DNA of 64,000 bases, from positions 682,001-746,000 of the forward strand of contig NZ_RQWJ01000002.1 of the NCBI RefSeq assembly GCF_003934285.1. Reading direction: 5' to 3'. Each line of letters begins with the position of its first letter. Position 1 is the stretch's first letter. A program made the translations under genes and the position numbers. Shown here piece by piece: positions 44,470 through 52,985 of this stretch. This DNA is from Brevundimonas fluminis. GTDB lineage: Bacteria; Pseudomonadota; Alphaproteobacteria; Caulobacterales; Caulobacteraceae. Below the pieces are notes generated by a model. The model made no database searches. It was given only the letters and a program-made list of their open reading frames with translations, and had not been told where the DNA came from.

Positions 44470-45782
44470 CCGACGTCGGCTCCCAACTCACGCATCATCT
44501 GCACGAACCCCGGAAAGCTCGTCGCGATCATCTCCGGCTCGTCCACGGTCACCGCCCGTTCCGCGGCCAGACCGAGGATCAGATGGCTCATGGCGATGCG
44601 GTGGTCGCCGTGGGTGGCCACGGTCGCGCCGCCCGCCACGCGCCCGCCGGTGACGGTGAAGCCCTCCGGCTCCTCGACCACCCTCACCCCGCACGCCTGA
44701 AGCCCGGCGGCCATCAGGGCGATGCGGTCGCTCTCCTTCACCCGCATCTCGCCGATGCCGCGCATGACCGTCTCGCCGCGGGCGAAGGCGGCGGTGGCGG
44801 CCAGGATCGGATACTCGTCGATCATCGAGGCGGCCCGGTCCGGCGGGACGACCACCCCCGTCAGGGCCGAGTGTCGCGCCGTCAGGTCGCCGACCTCCTC
44901 GCCGCCCGCCGCCCGACGGTTCGAGACCATCAGGTCCGCGCCCATCTCCAGCCACGTCTCGAACAGGCCGGTCCGCAGCGGGTTCAGCATGACGTTCCGC
45001 ACCGTCACCTCGGCCCCCGGCACGATCAGCCCCGCCGCCAGCGGGAAGGCCGCGGAGGAGGGGTCGCCGGGCACGGAGACGTCCGTTGCGGTCAGCGTCT
45101 GTCCGCCCTCCAGCGTGATCCGCCACCCGGCGCCCTGGTCGTTGACCTGCACGTGCGCGCCGAACGCCGCCAGCATCCGCTCGGTGTGGTCCCGGCTCTT
45201 CTCGGGCTCGGCCACCACGGTGCGCCCCGCCGCGTTCAGCCCGGCCAACAGGATCGCCGACTTCACCTGGGCCGAGGCGACCGTCTGCGTGAACGTGAGC
45301 CCGGACAGTCCACCGCCCGTCAGCGTCAGCGGCAGCCGATCCTCCTCCGCCGCCCACTCGAAGCGCGCGCCCATCTCCGCCAGCGGCGCGGTCACCCGCT
45401 TCATCGGCCGCTTCCGCAAGGACGCATCGCCGTCGAACGTCGCGGTGATCGAATGCCCCGCCGCCGCCCCCATCAGCAGGCGCACGCCAGTGCCGGCGTT
45501 GCCGCAGTCGATCATGCCGGCGGGCTGGCGAAATCCGCCGCGCCCCGTCACGCGCCAGCGCCCCGGCGCCAGCCGCCGCACGTCCGCTCCGAACGCCTCG
45601 ACCGCCCGCGCGGTGGCCGCCACGTCGTCGCCCTCCAGCAGGCCCTCGATCTCGGTGACCCCCGTCGCCATGGCCCCCAGGATCAGCGCGCGATGGCTGA
45701 TCGACTTGTCGCCCGGCGCCGTCACGACGCCGCTCAGGGGCCGTCCGGGACGCGCGGTCAGGGTGTCGGGCGAGGTCGCCAA
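44466..45782 (-). CDS. aroA: 3-phosphoshikimate 1-carboxyvinyltransferase (EPSP synthase)
   Basis: A 438-residue shikimate-pathway enzyme joining shikimate-3-phosphate and [19 protein letters not shown] (PEP-binding Lys), [17 protein letters not shown] and [45 protein letters not shown] and [15 protein letters not shown] are the class signatures. The GNAGTG motif is of the class II type, with Gly-Thr-Gly where glyphosate-sensitive enzymes have Gly-Thr-Ala. Start is TTG 45782: GGAGG sits nine bases before it, and no ATG is available nearby. It overlaps cmk by ATGA. Confidence 0.95.
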   Translation of the reverse strand: MATSPDTLTARPGRPLSGVVTAPGDKSISHRALILGAMATGVTEIEGLLEGDDVAATARAVEAFGADVRRLAPGRWRVTGRGGFRQPAGMIDCGNAGTGVRLLMGAAAGHSITATFDGDASLRKRPMKRVTAPLAEMGARFEWAAEEDRLPLTLTGGGLSGLTFTQTVASAQVKSAILLAGLNAAGRTVVAEPEKSRDHTERMLAAFGAHVQVNDQGAGWRITLEGGQTLTATDVSVPGDPSSAAFPLAAGLIVPGAEVTVRNVMLNPLRTGLFETWLEMGADLMVSNRRAAGGEEVGDLTARHSALTGVVVPPDRAASMIDEYPILAATAAFARGETVMRGIGEMRVKESDRIALMAAGLQACGVRVVEEPEGFTVTGGRVAGGATVATHGDHRIAMSHLILGLAAERAVTVDEPEMIATSFPGFVQMMRELGADVG

Positions 45783-45887
45783 AGTGCGGAACCTCCGGGC
45801 TTTGCGGGACGGGGGTTTTGACAGCGGCCCCGCGCGGTGGCAAGGGAGCGCCCCGCTTTCCGGCAACTCCTTTTCCAGGGTCTCCCC

Positions 45888-46349
45888 GTGGCCAATCCCG
45901 AACTGGGCGCCAAGCAGGTCTGTCCGAACTGCCAGGCCAAATTCTACGACCTCAACCGCCGTCCGGCGCACTGCCCGAAGTGCGCCACGGAATTCGACCC
46001 GGAAGAGGCGCTGAAGCTGCGCAACCGCCGCGGCCGTCCCGCCGGCCTGCCCGACGCCGACGACGAGGCCGAGGATCAGGTCAAGGACAAGAAGGCCGAC
46101 GGCGACGAGGACGAGGAAGAAGAGACCGTCGTCACCCCCGAGATCGACCAGGAAGGGCACGAGCCGATCCTGACGCCGGACGACGAGGACGAGGACGCCA
46201 AGGATCCGACCGAGGAGTCGGGCATGGGCGAGGCCGGCGACGACGATCTGTCCGACGACGACGACGATTCCGTGCCCTTCATCGAGGACGAGGACGACGA
46301 CGATTCCTTCGAGGACGAGATCGTCAAACCGGGTGACGACGAGGACTGA
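45888..46349 (+). CDS. FYDLN acid domain protein (TIGR02300)
   Basis: A 153-residue protein with a zinc ribbon [27 protein letters not shown] (C-x2-C...C-x2-C) followed by a very acidic tail rich in Asp and Glu (about 50 acidic residues in the last 90). This is the FYDLN-acid family TIGR02300, common in Alphaproteobacteria, function unknown. The start is GTG 45888 with AGGG upstream. It is divergent from aroA and leads directly to tRNA-Ala. Confidence 0.85.
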   Translation: MANPELGAKQVCPNCQAKFYDLNRRPAHCPKCATEFDPEEALKLRNRRGRPAGLPDADDEAEDQVKDKKADGDEDEEEETVVTPEIDQEGHEPILTPDDEDEDAKDPTEESGMGEAGDDDLSDDDDDSVPFIEDEDDDDSFEDEIVKPGDDED

Positions 46350-46368
46350 ATCCGGGTCGAAAATAAAA

Positions 46369-46415
46369 GGCGGAACCGGGCTTGATCCTCAAAAAGCCCT
46401 GACATAGGTTCCGCC
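46369..46415 (+). promoter_or_regulatory. Imperfect hairpin overlapping tRNA-Ala promoter
   Basis: GGCGGAACC (46369-46377) pairs with GGTTCCGCC (46407-46415), and inside it GGGCTT (46378-46383) pairs with AAGCCC (46394-46399). A 7-base bulge lies on the 3' side. It starts 20 bp after the FYDLN stop and overlaps the tRNA promoter, so it could also end the upstream gene; there is no T tract. Confidence 0.4.
46382..46410 (+). promoter_or_regulatory. Putative promoter of tRNA-Ala
   Basis: TTGATC (46382-46387), 17-bp spacer, TAGGTT (46405-46410). It is 57 bp upstream of the tRNA. Spacing is ideal; the -10 is only a partial match, and no transcript start was determined. Confidence 0.5.
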
Positions 46416-46466
46416 GCCTCGCCGGGGGGCGACACCAATCCCCGGCGAACCGACCTGCGAGGGTTC

Positions 46467-46542
46467 GGGGCTATAGCTCAGTTGGTAGAGCGCTTGAATG
46501 GCATTCAAGAGGTCAGCGGTTCGACTCCGCTTAGCTCCACCA
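46467..46542 (+). tRNA. tRNA-Ala (GGC anticodon)
   Basis: A 76-nt tRNA with encoded CCA. Acceptor GGGGCTA pairs with TAGCTCC (one G-T). The D-arm reads AGCTCAGTTGGTAGAGC, the anticodon stem CTTGA/TCAAG encloses ATGGCAT (anticodon GGC, reading GCC and GCU), and the T-arm has GGTTCGACTCC. A terminator follows at once. Confidence 0.97.
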
Positions 46543-46543
46543 C

Positions 46544-46574
46544 AACGGCCGCTCCCTGACCGGGAGCGGCCGTT
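46544..46574. terminator. Bidirectional hairpin terminator
   Basis: A perfect 13-bp stem (46544-46556 with 46562-46574) with a 5-nt loop, directly after tRNA-Ala and 13 bp before the copD stop. It serves the convergent units; T tracts are short (TTTCC on plus, TTGTGG on minus). Confidence 0.75.
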
Positions 46575-46586
46575 TCCAATTCCGCC

Positions 46587-47489
46587 TCAGGCGTGCACGG
46601 GCGGGGGCTGGAGGCCCAGGACGGCGACGACCGCCAGCAGTGTAACGGCGATCAGGACCTCCAGCGTCAGGCTCCGCGTCAGGCGGTCGAAGGCGGGCCG
46701 CGGTTCGCCCTTCGCCTGCGCCCTCGCCAGGGCCGGCGTCAGCCGCCACCGGTTCGACGCCGCCAGCGACAGCAGGGCGGCGAACAGGGCCAGCTTGACC
46801 ACGAGCAGTCGTCCCCAAGCGCCCTCCAGCGTCTGATCGATCCGCTCGACGCCGACCAGGAAGGCGGCGTTGACGAGGCCCGTCAGCGCCAGCGTCGCGA
46901 CCGCGACGGTCCCCACCGATGAAAAGGCGGCGAAAGCCTCCGGCGTCGCCGGATCGCGGGCCGCTTCCGGTCTTCGGCAGATCAGGGTGAGCGCCGTCAG
47001 CGCCCCGAACCAGATCGTGGCCGAGATCGCGTGCAGGGCGTCTGCAAGGGGGTGCAGCATCGCGCCCACCCCTTCCGTCGCGCCGGCATGTCCGCTCCAC
47101 GCGAAGCTGCCGACGGCGATCAGGCCGAACGCGGTGGCGGCGCTCCAGCGCAGGCGCCCGGGACGCAGGGTCGCAGCCGCCGCCACGGCCATCGCGGCCG
47201 CCGCACGCACGAGCATGGAGAGTCCCAGCCCTGTGTGCAGGGCCACCATCAAGAGCGCATCGCGGTTCAGGGCGTCCGCCCACGCCCCCGCCATGACCGC
47301 GGTCTGCGCGAGGACGGCGAGCAGGGCGCACGACGCCGTGGCCACGGCGCCCGCGACCACCAGGACGCCCGCCCCGGACAGGCTCAGGCGCCTTCCCGCC
47401 GTCAGCAGGAACACCGGCACGCCCAGCAGCAGGCACGCGCCCGCGTACTGGACCAGCCTCAGGCCGATCAGAGCATCTTCGCCGCTCAC
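46587..47489 (-). CDS. copD: Copper resistance protein CopD (YcnJ-type membrane domain)
   Basis: A 300-residue protein with about eight hydrophobic helices. CopD-like hallmarks are HTGLGLSMLVRA, WSGHAGATEG, the helix HPLADALHAISATIWFGALTALTLI with repeated His, and a late VKLALFAALLSLAASNRWRLTP. CopD works with the periplasmic CopC to move copper across the inner membrane. The start is GTG 47489, overlapping the copC stop as GTGA. Confidence 0.88.
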   Translation of the reverse strand: MSGEDALIGLRLVQYAGACLLLGVPVFLLTAGRRLSLSGAGVLVVAGAVATASCALLAVLAQTAVMAGAWADALNRDALLMVALHTGLGLSMLVRAAAAMAVAAAATLRPGRLRWSAATAFGLIAVGSFAWSGHAGATEGVGAMLHPLADALHAISATIWFGALTALTLICRRPEAARDPATPEAFAAFSSVGTVAVATLALTGLVNAAFLVGVERIDQTLEGAWGRLLVVKLALFAALLSLAASNRWRLTPALARAQAKGEPRPAFDRLTRSLTLEVLIAVTLLAVVAVLGLQPPPVHA

Positions 47490-47845
47490 CGAACGGTGAA
47501 GGTGTAGGACCCCGTCATGCGATGGCCGTCGCCGGAGGCGATGCGCCAGTCGACGCGGTGCACGCCCGGCGCAAGCGGCCGCGACAGGGTCCCGGTCATC
47601 GACCTGCCGTCGTCGCCGTGCGCGATCCGCACCTCTGCCTTCCGTCCCTCGGCGTCGACGACGTCGAAATCCGAGAACGTCGAGACGATGCGGCCGCTGA
47701 AGGTCAGGCCGACCGTCCGGGTCGGCGCGACCACGCTGTTCGGGGCCGGCGTGGCGGACGCCAGGTGCGCATGCGCCGCGGCGCTTCCCGTCGCCAGCGC
47801 CACGACGGCCGCGGCGACGAAGGGGAGGGTGCTGAACCGTGACAT
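47486..47845 (-). CDS. copC: Periplasmic copper-binding protein CopC
   Basis: A 119-residue copper carrier with a signal peptide cut near AHAHLASATPAPNS; the mature N-terminal His and later ligands (ASGDGHRMTGSYTF with His) form the Cu(II) site of CopC. The Met-rich Cu(I) loop of some plasmid CopC proteins is missing. Start ATG 47845 has CGGAG seven bases upstream; ATGs upstream would spoil the signal peptide. Coupled to copD. Confidence 0.9.
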   Translation of the reverse strand: MSRFSTLPFVAAAVVALATGSAAAHAHLASATPAPNSVVAPTRTVGLTFSGRIVSTFSDFDVVDAEGRKAEVRIAHGDDGRSMTGTLSRPLAPGVHRVDWRIASGDGHRMTGSYTFTVR

Positions 47846-47918
47846 GGTCGAACTCCGCTGCATGACGACGCCGACTTCATGCCCGGACGTCGTGGCCATT
47901 CCAAGGAGGGACCTCGGC

Positions 47919-48491
47919 TCAGTCCGGCCGGCCGTGCCGGGCGACCCAGTCCGACTTCAGGGAATCGACCTTTCGGCGATCGACCTGTTCCGCCAGTTCG
48001 GGCCCGATGGCCTCCAGAATACGGGCCGCATAGGCGTCGCCCGCCTCGGACGCCAGTTCCAGATAGGCCGCGCCCAGCGTGGGGTCGGCGGCGCCGCCTT
48101 CGCCGGTGATCAGCATGCCGGCGAGTCCGCGCAGGGCGTGTGCCGATCCATGTCTCTCGGCGGCCCTGCGGTACCAGTCGCGCGCCTGGGCCGGGTCGGG
48201 CGCCGTCCCCTGACCGAGGGCCAGCATGACGGCGGTCGAGATCATCCCCTTCTCGTGGCCGGCGTCGCCCGAGGCGCGCACCCAGCGCCACGCCTCGCGC
48301 TCGTTCCGGGTCACGCCGTCCCCGTTGAGCAGCATCATCCCGATTTCCCACTGCGCTTCGGCGTCGCCCGCCTCGGCCCGGACCTTCATGTCGCGGTACA
48401 GGACTGCCGCCTCGGACGGGGTCTGCGCGGCCACCGCGGCCGGGGTGGCCGCCGCGAGGAACAGGATTGACGCGAGGATGGACCACCGCAT
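47919..48491 (-). CDS. Sel1-repeat exported protein
   Basis: A 190-residue secreted protein: signal peptide (LASILFLAAATPAAVAAQ) followed by Sel1-like TPR repeats. Examples are AEAGDAEAQWEIGMMLLNGDGVTRNEREAWRWVRASGDAGHEKGM, ALGQGTAPDPAQARDWYRRAAERHGSAHALRGLAGMLITGEGG and LGAAYLELASEAGDAYAARI. Sel1 proteins scaffold protein interactions. It sits 73 bp upstream of copC on the same strand; the functional link is unknown. Confidence 0.83.
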   Translation of the reverse strand: MRWSILASILFLAAATPAAVAAQTPSEAAVLYRDMKVRAEAGDAEAQWEIGMMLLNGDGVTRNEREAWRWVRASGDAGHEKGMISTAVMLALGQGTAPDPAQARDWYRRAAERHGSAHALRGLAGMLITGEGGAADPTLGAAYLELASEAGDAYAARILEAIGPELAEQVDRRKVDSLKSDWVARHGRPD

Positions 48492-48551
48492 GACTGGCTT
48501 CCCGGTGAAGGCGCGTCGCGCCGGATCACCGCAAGGGGAGGGGAGAAACGC

Positions 48552-48995
48552 ATGAGCCGCAAGGGTTTGATCACCGGCCCGGGGCTGGACCGCTTCGCCG
48601 ACGAGGCGATTCTGCTGCTGCGGCTCTACCTCGGCGTGTTCCTTGTCTGGGGCGTCTGGGACAACGTCACCTCCGCCGCGCGGATGGGGGAGTTCCAGGG
48701 CTTTCTGGCCGCCCTCGGCTGTCCCTTCCCCGCCGTGGCCGCCCCGGTGTCGGTCTACGCCCAGCTGCTGATCGGCGTCCTCCTCGTCCCCGGGCTTCTC
48801 GCGCGCTGGGCCGGCCTGCTGCTGGCGGTGAATTTTCTCGTCGCGGTCACTCTGCTCGCCACCGGCCTCGAGGCTCACGGAGAGGCCGTCGCCCGCGAGG
48901 TCTTCGGTCCCATGATGTGCGTCCTGGCCGGCCTGGTGCTGGCCACGCACGGGCCGGGACGGTGGTCGGCCGACGCGCGCCTCGGCCGCGGTTGA
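48552..48995 (+). CDS. DoxX-family membrane protein
   Basis: A 147-residue protein with four hydrophobic helices: LLRLYLGVFLVWGVWDNV, PVSVYAQLLIGVLLVPGL, WAGLLLAVNFLVAVTLLATGL and GPMMCVLAGLVLATHG. RLYLG near the start is typical of DoxX/DoxD. The family has been linked to oxidative stress and thiosulfate oxidation; function here unknown. Its stop codon overlaps the -35 of the hsp20 promoter. Confidence 0.8.
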   Translation: MSRKGLITGPGLDRFADEAILLLRLYLGVFLVWGVWDNVTSAARMGEFQGFLAALGCPFPAVAAPVSVYAQLLIGVLLVPGLLARWAGLLLAVNFLVAVTLLATGLEAHGEAVAREVFGPMMCVLAGLVLATHGPGRWSADARLGRG

Positions 48996-49019
48996 ACCGG
49001 GGTCGGCGGCTTCCCATCT
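48991..49019 (+). promoter_or_regulatory. Heat-shock sigma factor (RpoH) type promoter of hsp20
   Basis: GTTGAA (48991-48996) and TCCCATCT (49012-49019) with a 15-bp spacer match the RpoH pattern CTTGAA / CCCCATnT closely. They sit 64 bp or so upstream of the hsp20 ATG, overlapping the doxX stop. Heat-shock control of a small heat-shock gene is expected. Confidence 0.65.
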
Positions 49020-49090
49020 GAGAGCCTCGCCGGGCCTCGCCGATCGCGGGGGGCCTTGAGGCGGACGGCCTGCCTCGGGGGCTTGAGACC

Positions 49091-49510
49091 ATGACGACGC
49101 GCACCCTCCTGTTCGACAGCCCCTTCCTGCTGGGCTTCGACCAGACCCGGGCCCTGATCGACCGCGCCCAGCGCGCCGCGGGCGAGGGCTACCCTCCCTA
49201 CAACGTCGAGAAGCGCGGCGACGCGTCGGTGCGCATCACCCTGGCGGTGGCCGGCTTCACGCCCGACGACCTGTCGGTGACCGTTGAGGGCCGCCAGCTG
49301 ACCGTCTCCGGCAAGCGCGAAGCCGCCGAGGGCGAGGCCAACGCCTATCTGCACCGCGGCATCGCCGCCCGCGGCTTCACCCGCGCCTTCGTCCTCGCCG
49401 ACGGCCTTGAGGTGACCGGCGCGGTTCTGGAGCACGGTCTGCTTCACGTCGATCTGACCCGGCCGGAGGAACGACCGTCCGTCCGCCGCATTCCCATCTC
49501 GCAGGCATGA
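49091..49510 (+). CDS. Small heat-shock protein Hsp20
   Basis: A 139-residue alpha-crystallin domain chaperone that holds unfolding proteins. The N-terminus LLFDSPFLLGFDQTRALIDRAQRAAGEGYPPYNVEKRGDASVRITLAVAGF carries the FLLGFD and P-P-Y-N motifs of alphaproteobacterial IbpA-like proteins. VEGRQLTVSGKRE and the GxL-type turn LEHGLLHVDLTRPE close the domain. A heat-shock promoter and a structured leader lie upstream. It overlaps DUF1150 by ATGA. Confidence 0.95.
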   Translation: MTTRTLLFDSPFLLGFDQTRALIDRAQRAAGEGYPPYNVEKRGDASVRITLAVAGFTPDDLSVTVEGRQLTVSGKREAAEGEANAYLHRGIAARGFTRAFVLADGLEVTGAVLEHGLLHVDLTRPEERPSVRRIPISQA

Positions 49511-49812
49511 GCGCCCGCGAAGACAAGCCGCTTCAAGGAGCTTCAGGAATTTCCGCCATGACCCCGTCCATGACCAAAAGAGCCCTCGCCGAACTCGGCG
49601 CTCCGGACATGGTCTACGTGCGACAGGTCGCGGCGGCGGAGATCCTGGGCGACGCGCCCAAGGCGGCCCTGAAGGGGCTGGACATCGATCCGGACCAGAT
49701 CCTTTACGCCGTGCACAGCGCCGACGGCGAACGGCTGGCCGTGCTCATCGACCGGGAGGCCGCCTTCGCCGCCGCCGTGGCCCACGAGCTCGAGCCCGTC
49801 TCGGTCCACTGA
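49507..49812 (+). CDS. DUF1150 family protein
   Basis: A 101-residue soluble protein: MTKRALAELGAPDMVYVRQVAAAEI... LYAVHSADGERLAVLIDREAAFAAAVAHELEPVSVH. This is the DUF1150 family, commonly encoded right after hsp20 in Rhizobiales and Caulobacterales; function unknown. The ATG at 49507 overlaps hsp20 (ATGA), though translation from the Met at codon 18 or 22 is conceivable. Convergent with ptsN. Confidence 0.85.
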   Translation: MSAREDKPLQGASGISAMTPSMTKRALAELGAPDMVYVRQVAAAEILGDAPKAALKGLDIDPDQILYAVHSADGERLAVLIDREAAFAAAVAHELEPVSVH

Positions 49813-49816
49813 AAGT

Positions 49817-50281
49817 CTACGCCGCTTCGGCCTCCGACTGACGCAGCAGCAGGGCCAGCACCGCGTCCGGATTCTCCGCGCGGCGCAGTTCCTCGCGCAG
49901 TTCCGGAGCCCGCAGCGCGCGCGATGCCGCAGCCAGCGCCCTCAGGTGCCCGGCGCCGTCCTCCGGCGCCGCGAACAGACCCAGCAGCAGGTCGACCGGC
50001 CGCTCGTCCAAAGCTCCGAAGGGGACCGGCTGGTCGAGCCTGAGGAACACGGCGCTCACGCCCTGCAGACCCGGGATGCGCGCATGAGGCACCGCCACCC
50101 CGGCGCCGAGAGCGGTCGAGCCCAAGGCCTCGCGTTCGTTCAGGGCGTCATAGACCGCCTGGGCGTCCAGCCCGTAGGCGTGGGCGGCCGCGTCGGCCAC
50201 CGCGTGCAGCGCCTGCCGCTTTGAGGTCACGCCGCCGCGAAGGTGAACCCCTTCGACGGGCAGCAATGCGCCGATGTGCAT
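49817..50281 (-). CDS. ptsN: PTS IIA-like nitrogen-regulatory protein PtsN
   Basis: A 154-residue EIIA-Ntr domain protein. The phosphorylatable His is in GVAVPHARIPGL (His66), after the family motif NEREALGSTALGAG. It takes phosphate from NPr and regulates potassium and nitrogen/carbon responses. Start ATG 50281, with GGGGA close upstream; the GTG nine codons earlier is less likely. It sits downstream of hpf and rpoN, the usual order. Confidence 0.94.
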   Translation of the reverse strand: MHIGALLPVEGVHLRGGVTSKRQALHAVADAAAHAYGLDAQAVYDALNEREALGSTALGAGVAVPHARIPGLQGVSAVFLRLDQPVPFGALDERPVDLLLGLFAAPEDGAGHLRALAAASRALRAPELREELRRAENPDAVLALLLRQSEAEAA

Positions 50282-50377
50282 GATTTTCCCCGAACGCCCT
50301 ACGCTCACTGCCGGCGCGGCCGCGGCCTCTTAGCCGCGAACCGGCGCCGAATGAAGACGAAATCCCGGCGCGGCTGC

Positions 50378-50998
50378 TCAGCCGCGTCCGTTCGCCCCGG
50401 TTCTGGCCGGATCGATCCAGCCGATGTTGCCGTCCGGTCGTCGATAGACCACCGACACGCCGCCATGGCCGGCGTTCTTGAACATCAGGACCGGATAGCC
50501 GGTCATGTCGAGCTCAAGCACGGCCTGACCCACGGTCATGACGCGGACGGGCGAGTGCCCCTCGGCGATGACCATGCCCGCAGGCGCCTCGCCCGGGGCG
50601 CCGGCGTCGCCGAACTCGTCGTCCTCGACCGTGTCGGGAGACCTGAAGACGGTGGCGGCCGCCATTTCCGTCTTCTCGGGCGAAAGCCCCGCGGGACCGG
50701 CATGGTGGTTCTTCAGCCGGCGCTTGTAGCGCCGCACCCGCTTCTCGAGCTTGTCGAGGGAATCAGAGAAGGCCGCATGGGCATCTCCGCCCAGCCCGGT
50801 GGTGACCAGCGTCTGCCCCGAAGCCAGTCGGACCCAGCAATCGACCTTGAAGCCGGGGCCGTCCTTGGAGACCACGACCTCGGCGTCCTGCCCGCCTCTT
50901 TCGAAGTATTTTCCAACCCCGTCGTTGAGTTCCTGGGAGATGCGGGAGCTCAAAGCGTCGCCGACATCCACGTGCTTACCGCTGACCTGGACTTGCAT
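50378..50998 (-). CDS. hpf: Ribosome hibernation promoting factor, long form
   Basis: A 206-residue long HPF. The N-terminal domain QVQVSGKHVDVGDALSSRISQELNDGV binds the 30S and blocks translation. The C-terminal SPVRVMTVGQAVLELDMTGYPVLMFKNAGHGGVSVVYRRPDGNIGWI domain dimerises ribosomes into 100S particles. It lies 75 bp downstream of rpoN. Start at ATG 50998; the longer frame begins with an arginine-rich non-conserved tail. Confidence 0.95.
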   Translation of the reverse strand: MQVQVSGKHVDVGDALSSRISQELNDGVGKYFERGGQDAEVVVSKDGPGFKVDCWVRLASGQTLVTTGLGGDAHAAFSDSLDKLEKRVRRYKRRLKNHHAGPAGLSPEKTEMAAATVFRSPDTVEDDEFGDAGAPGEAPAGMVIAEGHSPVRVMTVGQAVLELDMTGYPVLMFKNAGHGGVSVVYRRPDGNIGWIDPARTGANGRG

Positions 50999-51073
50999 GT
51001 CCCTAGAACGCGACCGGGCGCGTTCGGTGTCAACGGACCTCACAAATTTGTGGTCAAGCTTCAGTTCGCCGCA

Positions 51074-52579
51074 TCAGCCGGCGCGAAGCATGCGCTTCCG
51101 CTGCATCGAGGAGGGAATGCGCAGGGCTTCCCGATACTTGGCGACCGTCCGGCGGGCGATGTCGATGCCCGCTTCCTTCAGGATCTCGACGATGGCGTCG
51201 TCGGACAGCACGTCCTTTTCGGCCGCCTCCGCTTCGATCATCGTCTTGATCCGGTGACGCACGGCCTCGGCCGAATGCGACGCCTGTCCGTCGACCGACG
51301 CGATGGCGGCGGTGAAGAAGAATTTCAGCTCGAACAGGCCGCGCGGCGTGGCGATCCACTTGTTCGAGGTCACGCGGCTCACGGTCGATTCGTGCATGCC
51401 GATGGCGTCGGCGACGGTCTTCAGGTTCAGCGGCCGCAGACACTCCACGCCGAAGGCCAGGAAGGCGTCCTGCTGGCGCACGATCTCGCTGGAGACCTTC
51501 AGGATGGTCTTCGCCCGCTGGTCCAGCGACTTCACCAGCCAACTGGCCTGGGCCGCGCATTCGGCGACGAAGGTCTTCTCCTGATCCGACCGTGCGCCCG
51601 AGGCGACGACGCCGTGGTAGCGCTTGTCGACCAGCAGCCGGGGCAGGGTGTCGGCGTTCAGCTCCACGCGCCAGCCGCCGGCCGGATCCGGCTTCACGAT
51701 CACGTCGGCCACAACCGTCTGCGCCGGCTCGCCGCCGAAGCCCGCGCCGGGACGGGGCGTCAGCGCCTTCAGCTCGCCGATCATCTCGGCCAGGTCCTCG
51801 CCGTCGACGCCGCAGACCTTCTTCAGGCCGGGCAGGTCGCGCTTCGCCAGCAGGTCGAGATTGTCCAGCAGCGCCTGCATCGCCGGATCCAGCCGGTTCC
51901 GCTCGGCCAGCTGCAGTCCCAGGCACTCCGGCACCGAACGCGCCATGATCCCCGTCGGCTCGAAGCCGTGGCAGACCTTCAGCACCGCCTCGACCCGGTC
52001 CAGACCGCAGCCCAGCCGGTCGGCCACCTCGTCAAGGTCGCCGCGCAGGTATCCGCCCTCGTCGACCATGTCGATCAACACGTGGGCGATCGCCAGATCA
52101 GCCGGCGACAGGCGCCCCGCCGAGGCCTGGGCCTGCAAATGCTCCCACAGCGTCGCCTCGCGCGTGTCAGGACGTTCCAGCTCGCCGTCCGGCGCCGAGC
52201 CGCCGGCGCCGACGCGGCTCCAGTCGTTCAGCCCCGCCTGGGCCTCGGCCGTCGGGGCGGCGGCGGTTTCCGAAGCGTCGTTCCAGCCGTCCTCTGCGCG
52301 AACGTCCATGGCCTCGTCGGCGGCGGACGAGCGCCCGTCCTCGAAGCTGAGTTCGGTTTCCGACGAAGCGGCGGCCTCGGCGGCCTCGGCGGGCACGGCC
52401 TCGCCCTCGCCCGGCGCGTCGGGCTCGTCGCGCTGCAGCAGCGGATTGCGCTCCAGCTCCGCCTCGACGAAGGCCTCCAGCTCCTGGTTCGACAGCTGCA
52501 ACAGCTTGATGGCCTGCTGCAGCTGGGGCGTGACGACCAGCCCCTGCCCCTGCCTGACCTCAAGCCTCTGACCCAGCAC
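51074..52579 (-). CDS. rpoN: RNA polymerase sigma-54 factor
   Basis: A 501-residue alternative sigma factor. The N-terminal Gln-rich region I (LEVRQGQGLVVTPQLQQAIKLLQLSNQELEAFVE) contacts bacterial enhancer-binding proteins. The middle part is acidic, then the core-binding region, a helix-turn-helix and the RpoN box ARRTVAKYRE near the C-terminus. Sigma-54 drives flagellar and stalk genes in Caulobacter. It follows lptB and an unknown small gene. Confidence 0.97.
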   Translation of the reverse strand: MLGQRLEVRQGQGLVVTPQLQQAIKLLQLSNQELEAFVEAELERNPLLQRDEPDAPGEGEAVPAEAAEAAASSETELSFEDGRSSAADEAMDVRAEDGWNDASETAAAPTAEAQAGLNDWSRVGAGGSAPDGELERPDTREATLWEHLQAQASAGRLSPADLAIAHVLIDMVDEGGYLRGDLDEVADRLGCGLDRVEAVLKVCHGFEPTGIMARSVPECLGLQLAERNRLDPAMQALLDNLDLLAKRDLPGLKKVCGVDGEDLAEMIGELKALTPRPGAGFGGEPAQTVVADVIVKPDPAGGWRVELNADTLPRLLVDKRYHGVVASGARSDQEKTFVAECAAQASWLVKSLDQRAKTILKVSSEIVRQQDAFLAFGVECLRPLNLKTVADAIGMHESTVSRVTSNKWIATPRGLFELKFFFTAAIASVDGQASHSAEAVRHRIKTMIEAEAAEKDVLSDDAIVEILKEAGIDIARRTVAKYREALRIPSSMQRKRMLRAG

Positions 52580-52639
52580 GTCGTCGCTCCCGCATCCGGA
52601 TGGCCCGGAACTTGCTGGGCCACGTTTGCGCCGAAGCGG

Positions 52640-52972
52640 TTAACGGGGGTCTAAGCCCGGCCTCACGCCGTTCTGTCGCTCCGCCCATTGCTGGTCGAAC
52701 ACGACGCGCGCCTCTGCCAATCCGTCGCGGATCACGTGCGTCTCCCGCTCGGTCATCCAGAAGCCGAAGACCGAGACGTAGAAGCCGATCGAAAAGATCA
52801 GGTGCAGGGCGCGGTGATCTCTGGCCTCGTCGTCATGGTAGAGCGGCGTCCCCGGCATGGCCCAGCGGAACCAGACCAGCAGTCGGCCGGGTGCGGTCAG
52901 CATCCATTCTAGGAATTCGAAGGCGCGCATCACGGCGTCATGCGCGAGGACCCATGAAGGGTCGGTCAGCAC
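52640..52972 (-). CDS. Hypothetical protein with one membrane helix
   Basis: A 110-residue protein: aromatic-rich MRAFEFLEWMLTAPGRLLVWFRWAMPGTPLYHDDEARDHRAL, then a hydrophobic stretch LIFSIGFYVSVFGFWM, then a charged tail. GTG start at 52972 is uncertain; no ribosome-binding site is seen, and an ATG 14 codons later is possible. It lies between lptB and rpoN, normally adjacent in Alphaproteobacteria. Coding status rests on amino-acid composition and position. Confidence 0.5.
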   Translation of the reverse strand: MLTDPSWVLAHDAVMRAFEFLEWMLTAPGRLLVWFRWAMPGTPLYHDDEARDHRALHLIFSIGFYVSVFGFWMTERETHVIRDGLAEARVVFDQQWAERQNGVRPGLDPR

Positions 52973-52985
52973 AGGCGGTTAACGG

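Noticed and set aside
42358..44700. A 780-codon plus-strand open frame opposite rpsA and cmk
   Set aside because: It is the mirror of two strongly recognised genes and shows no family or start signal.
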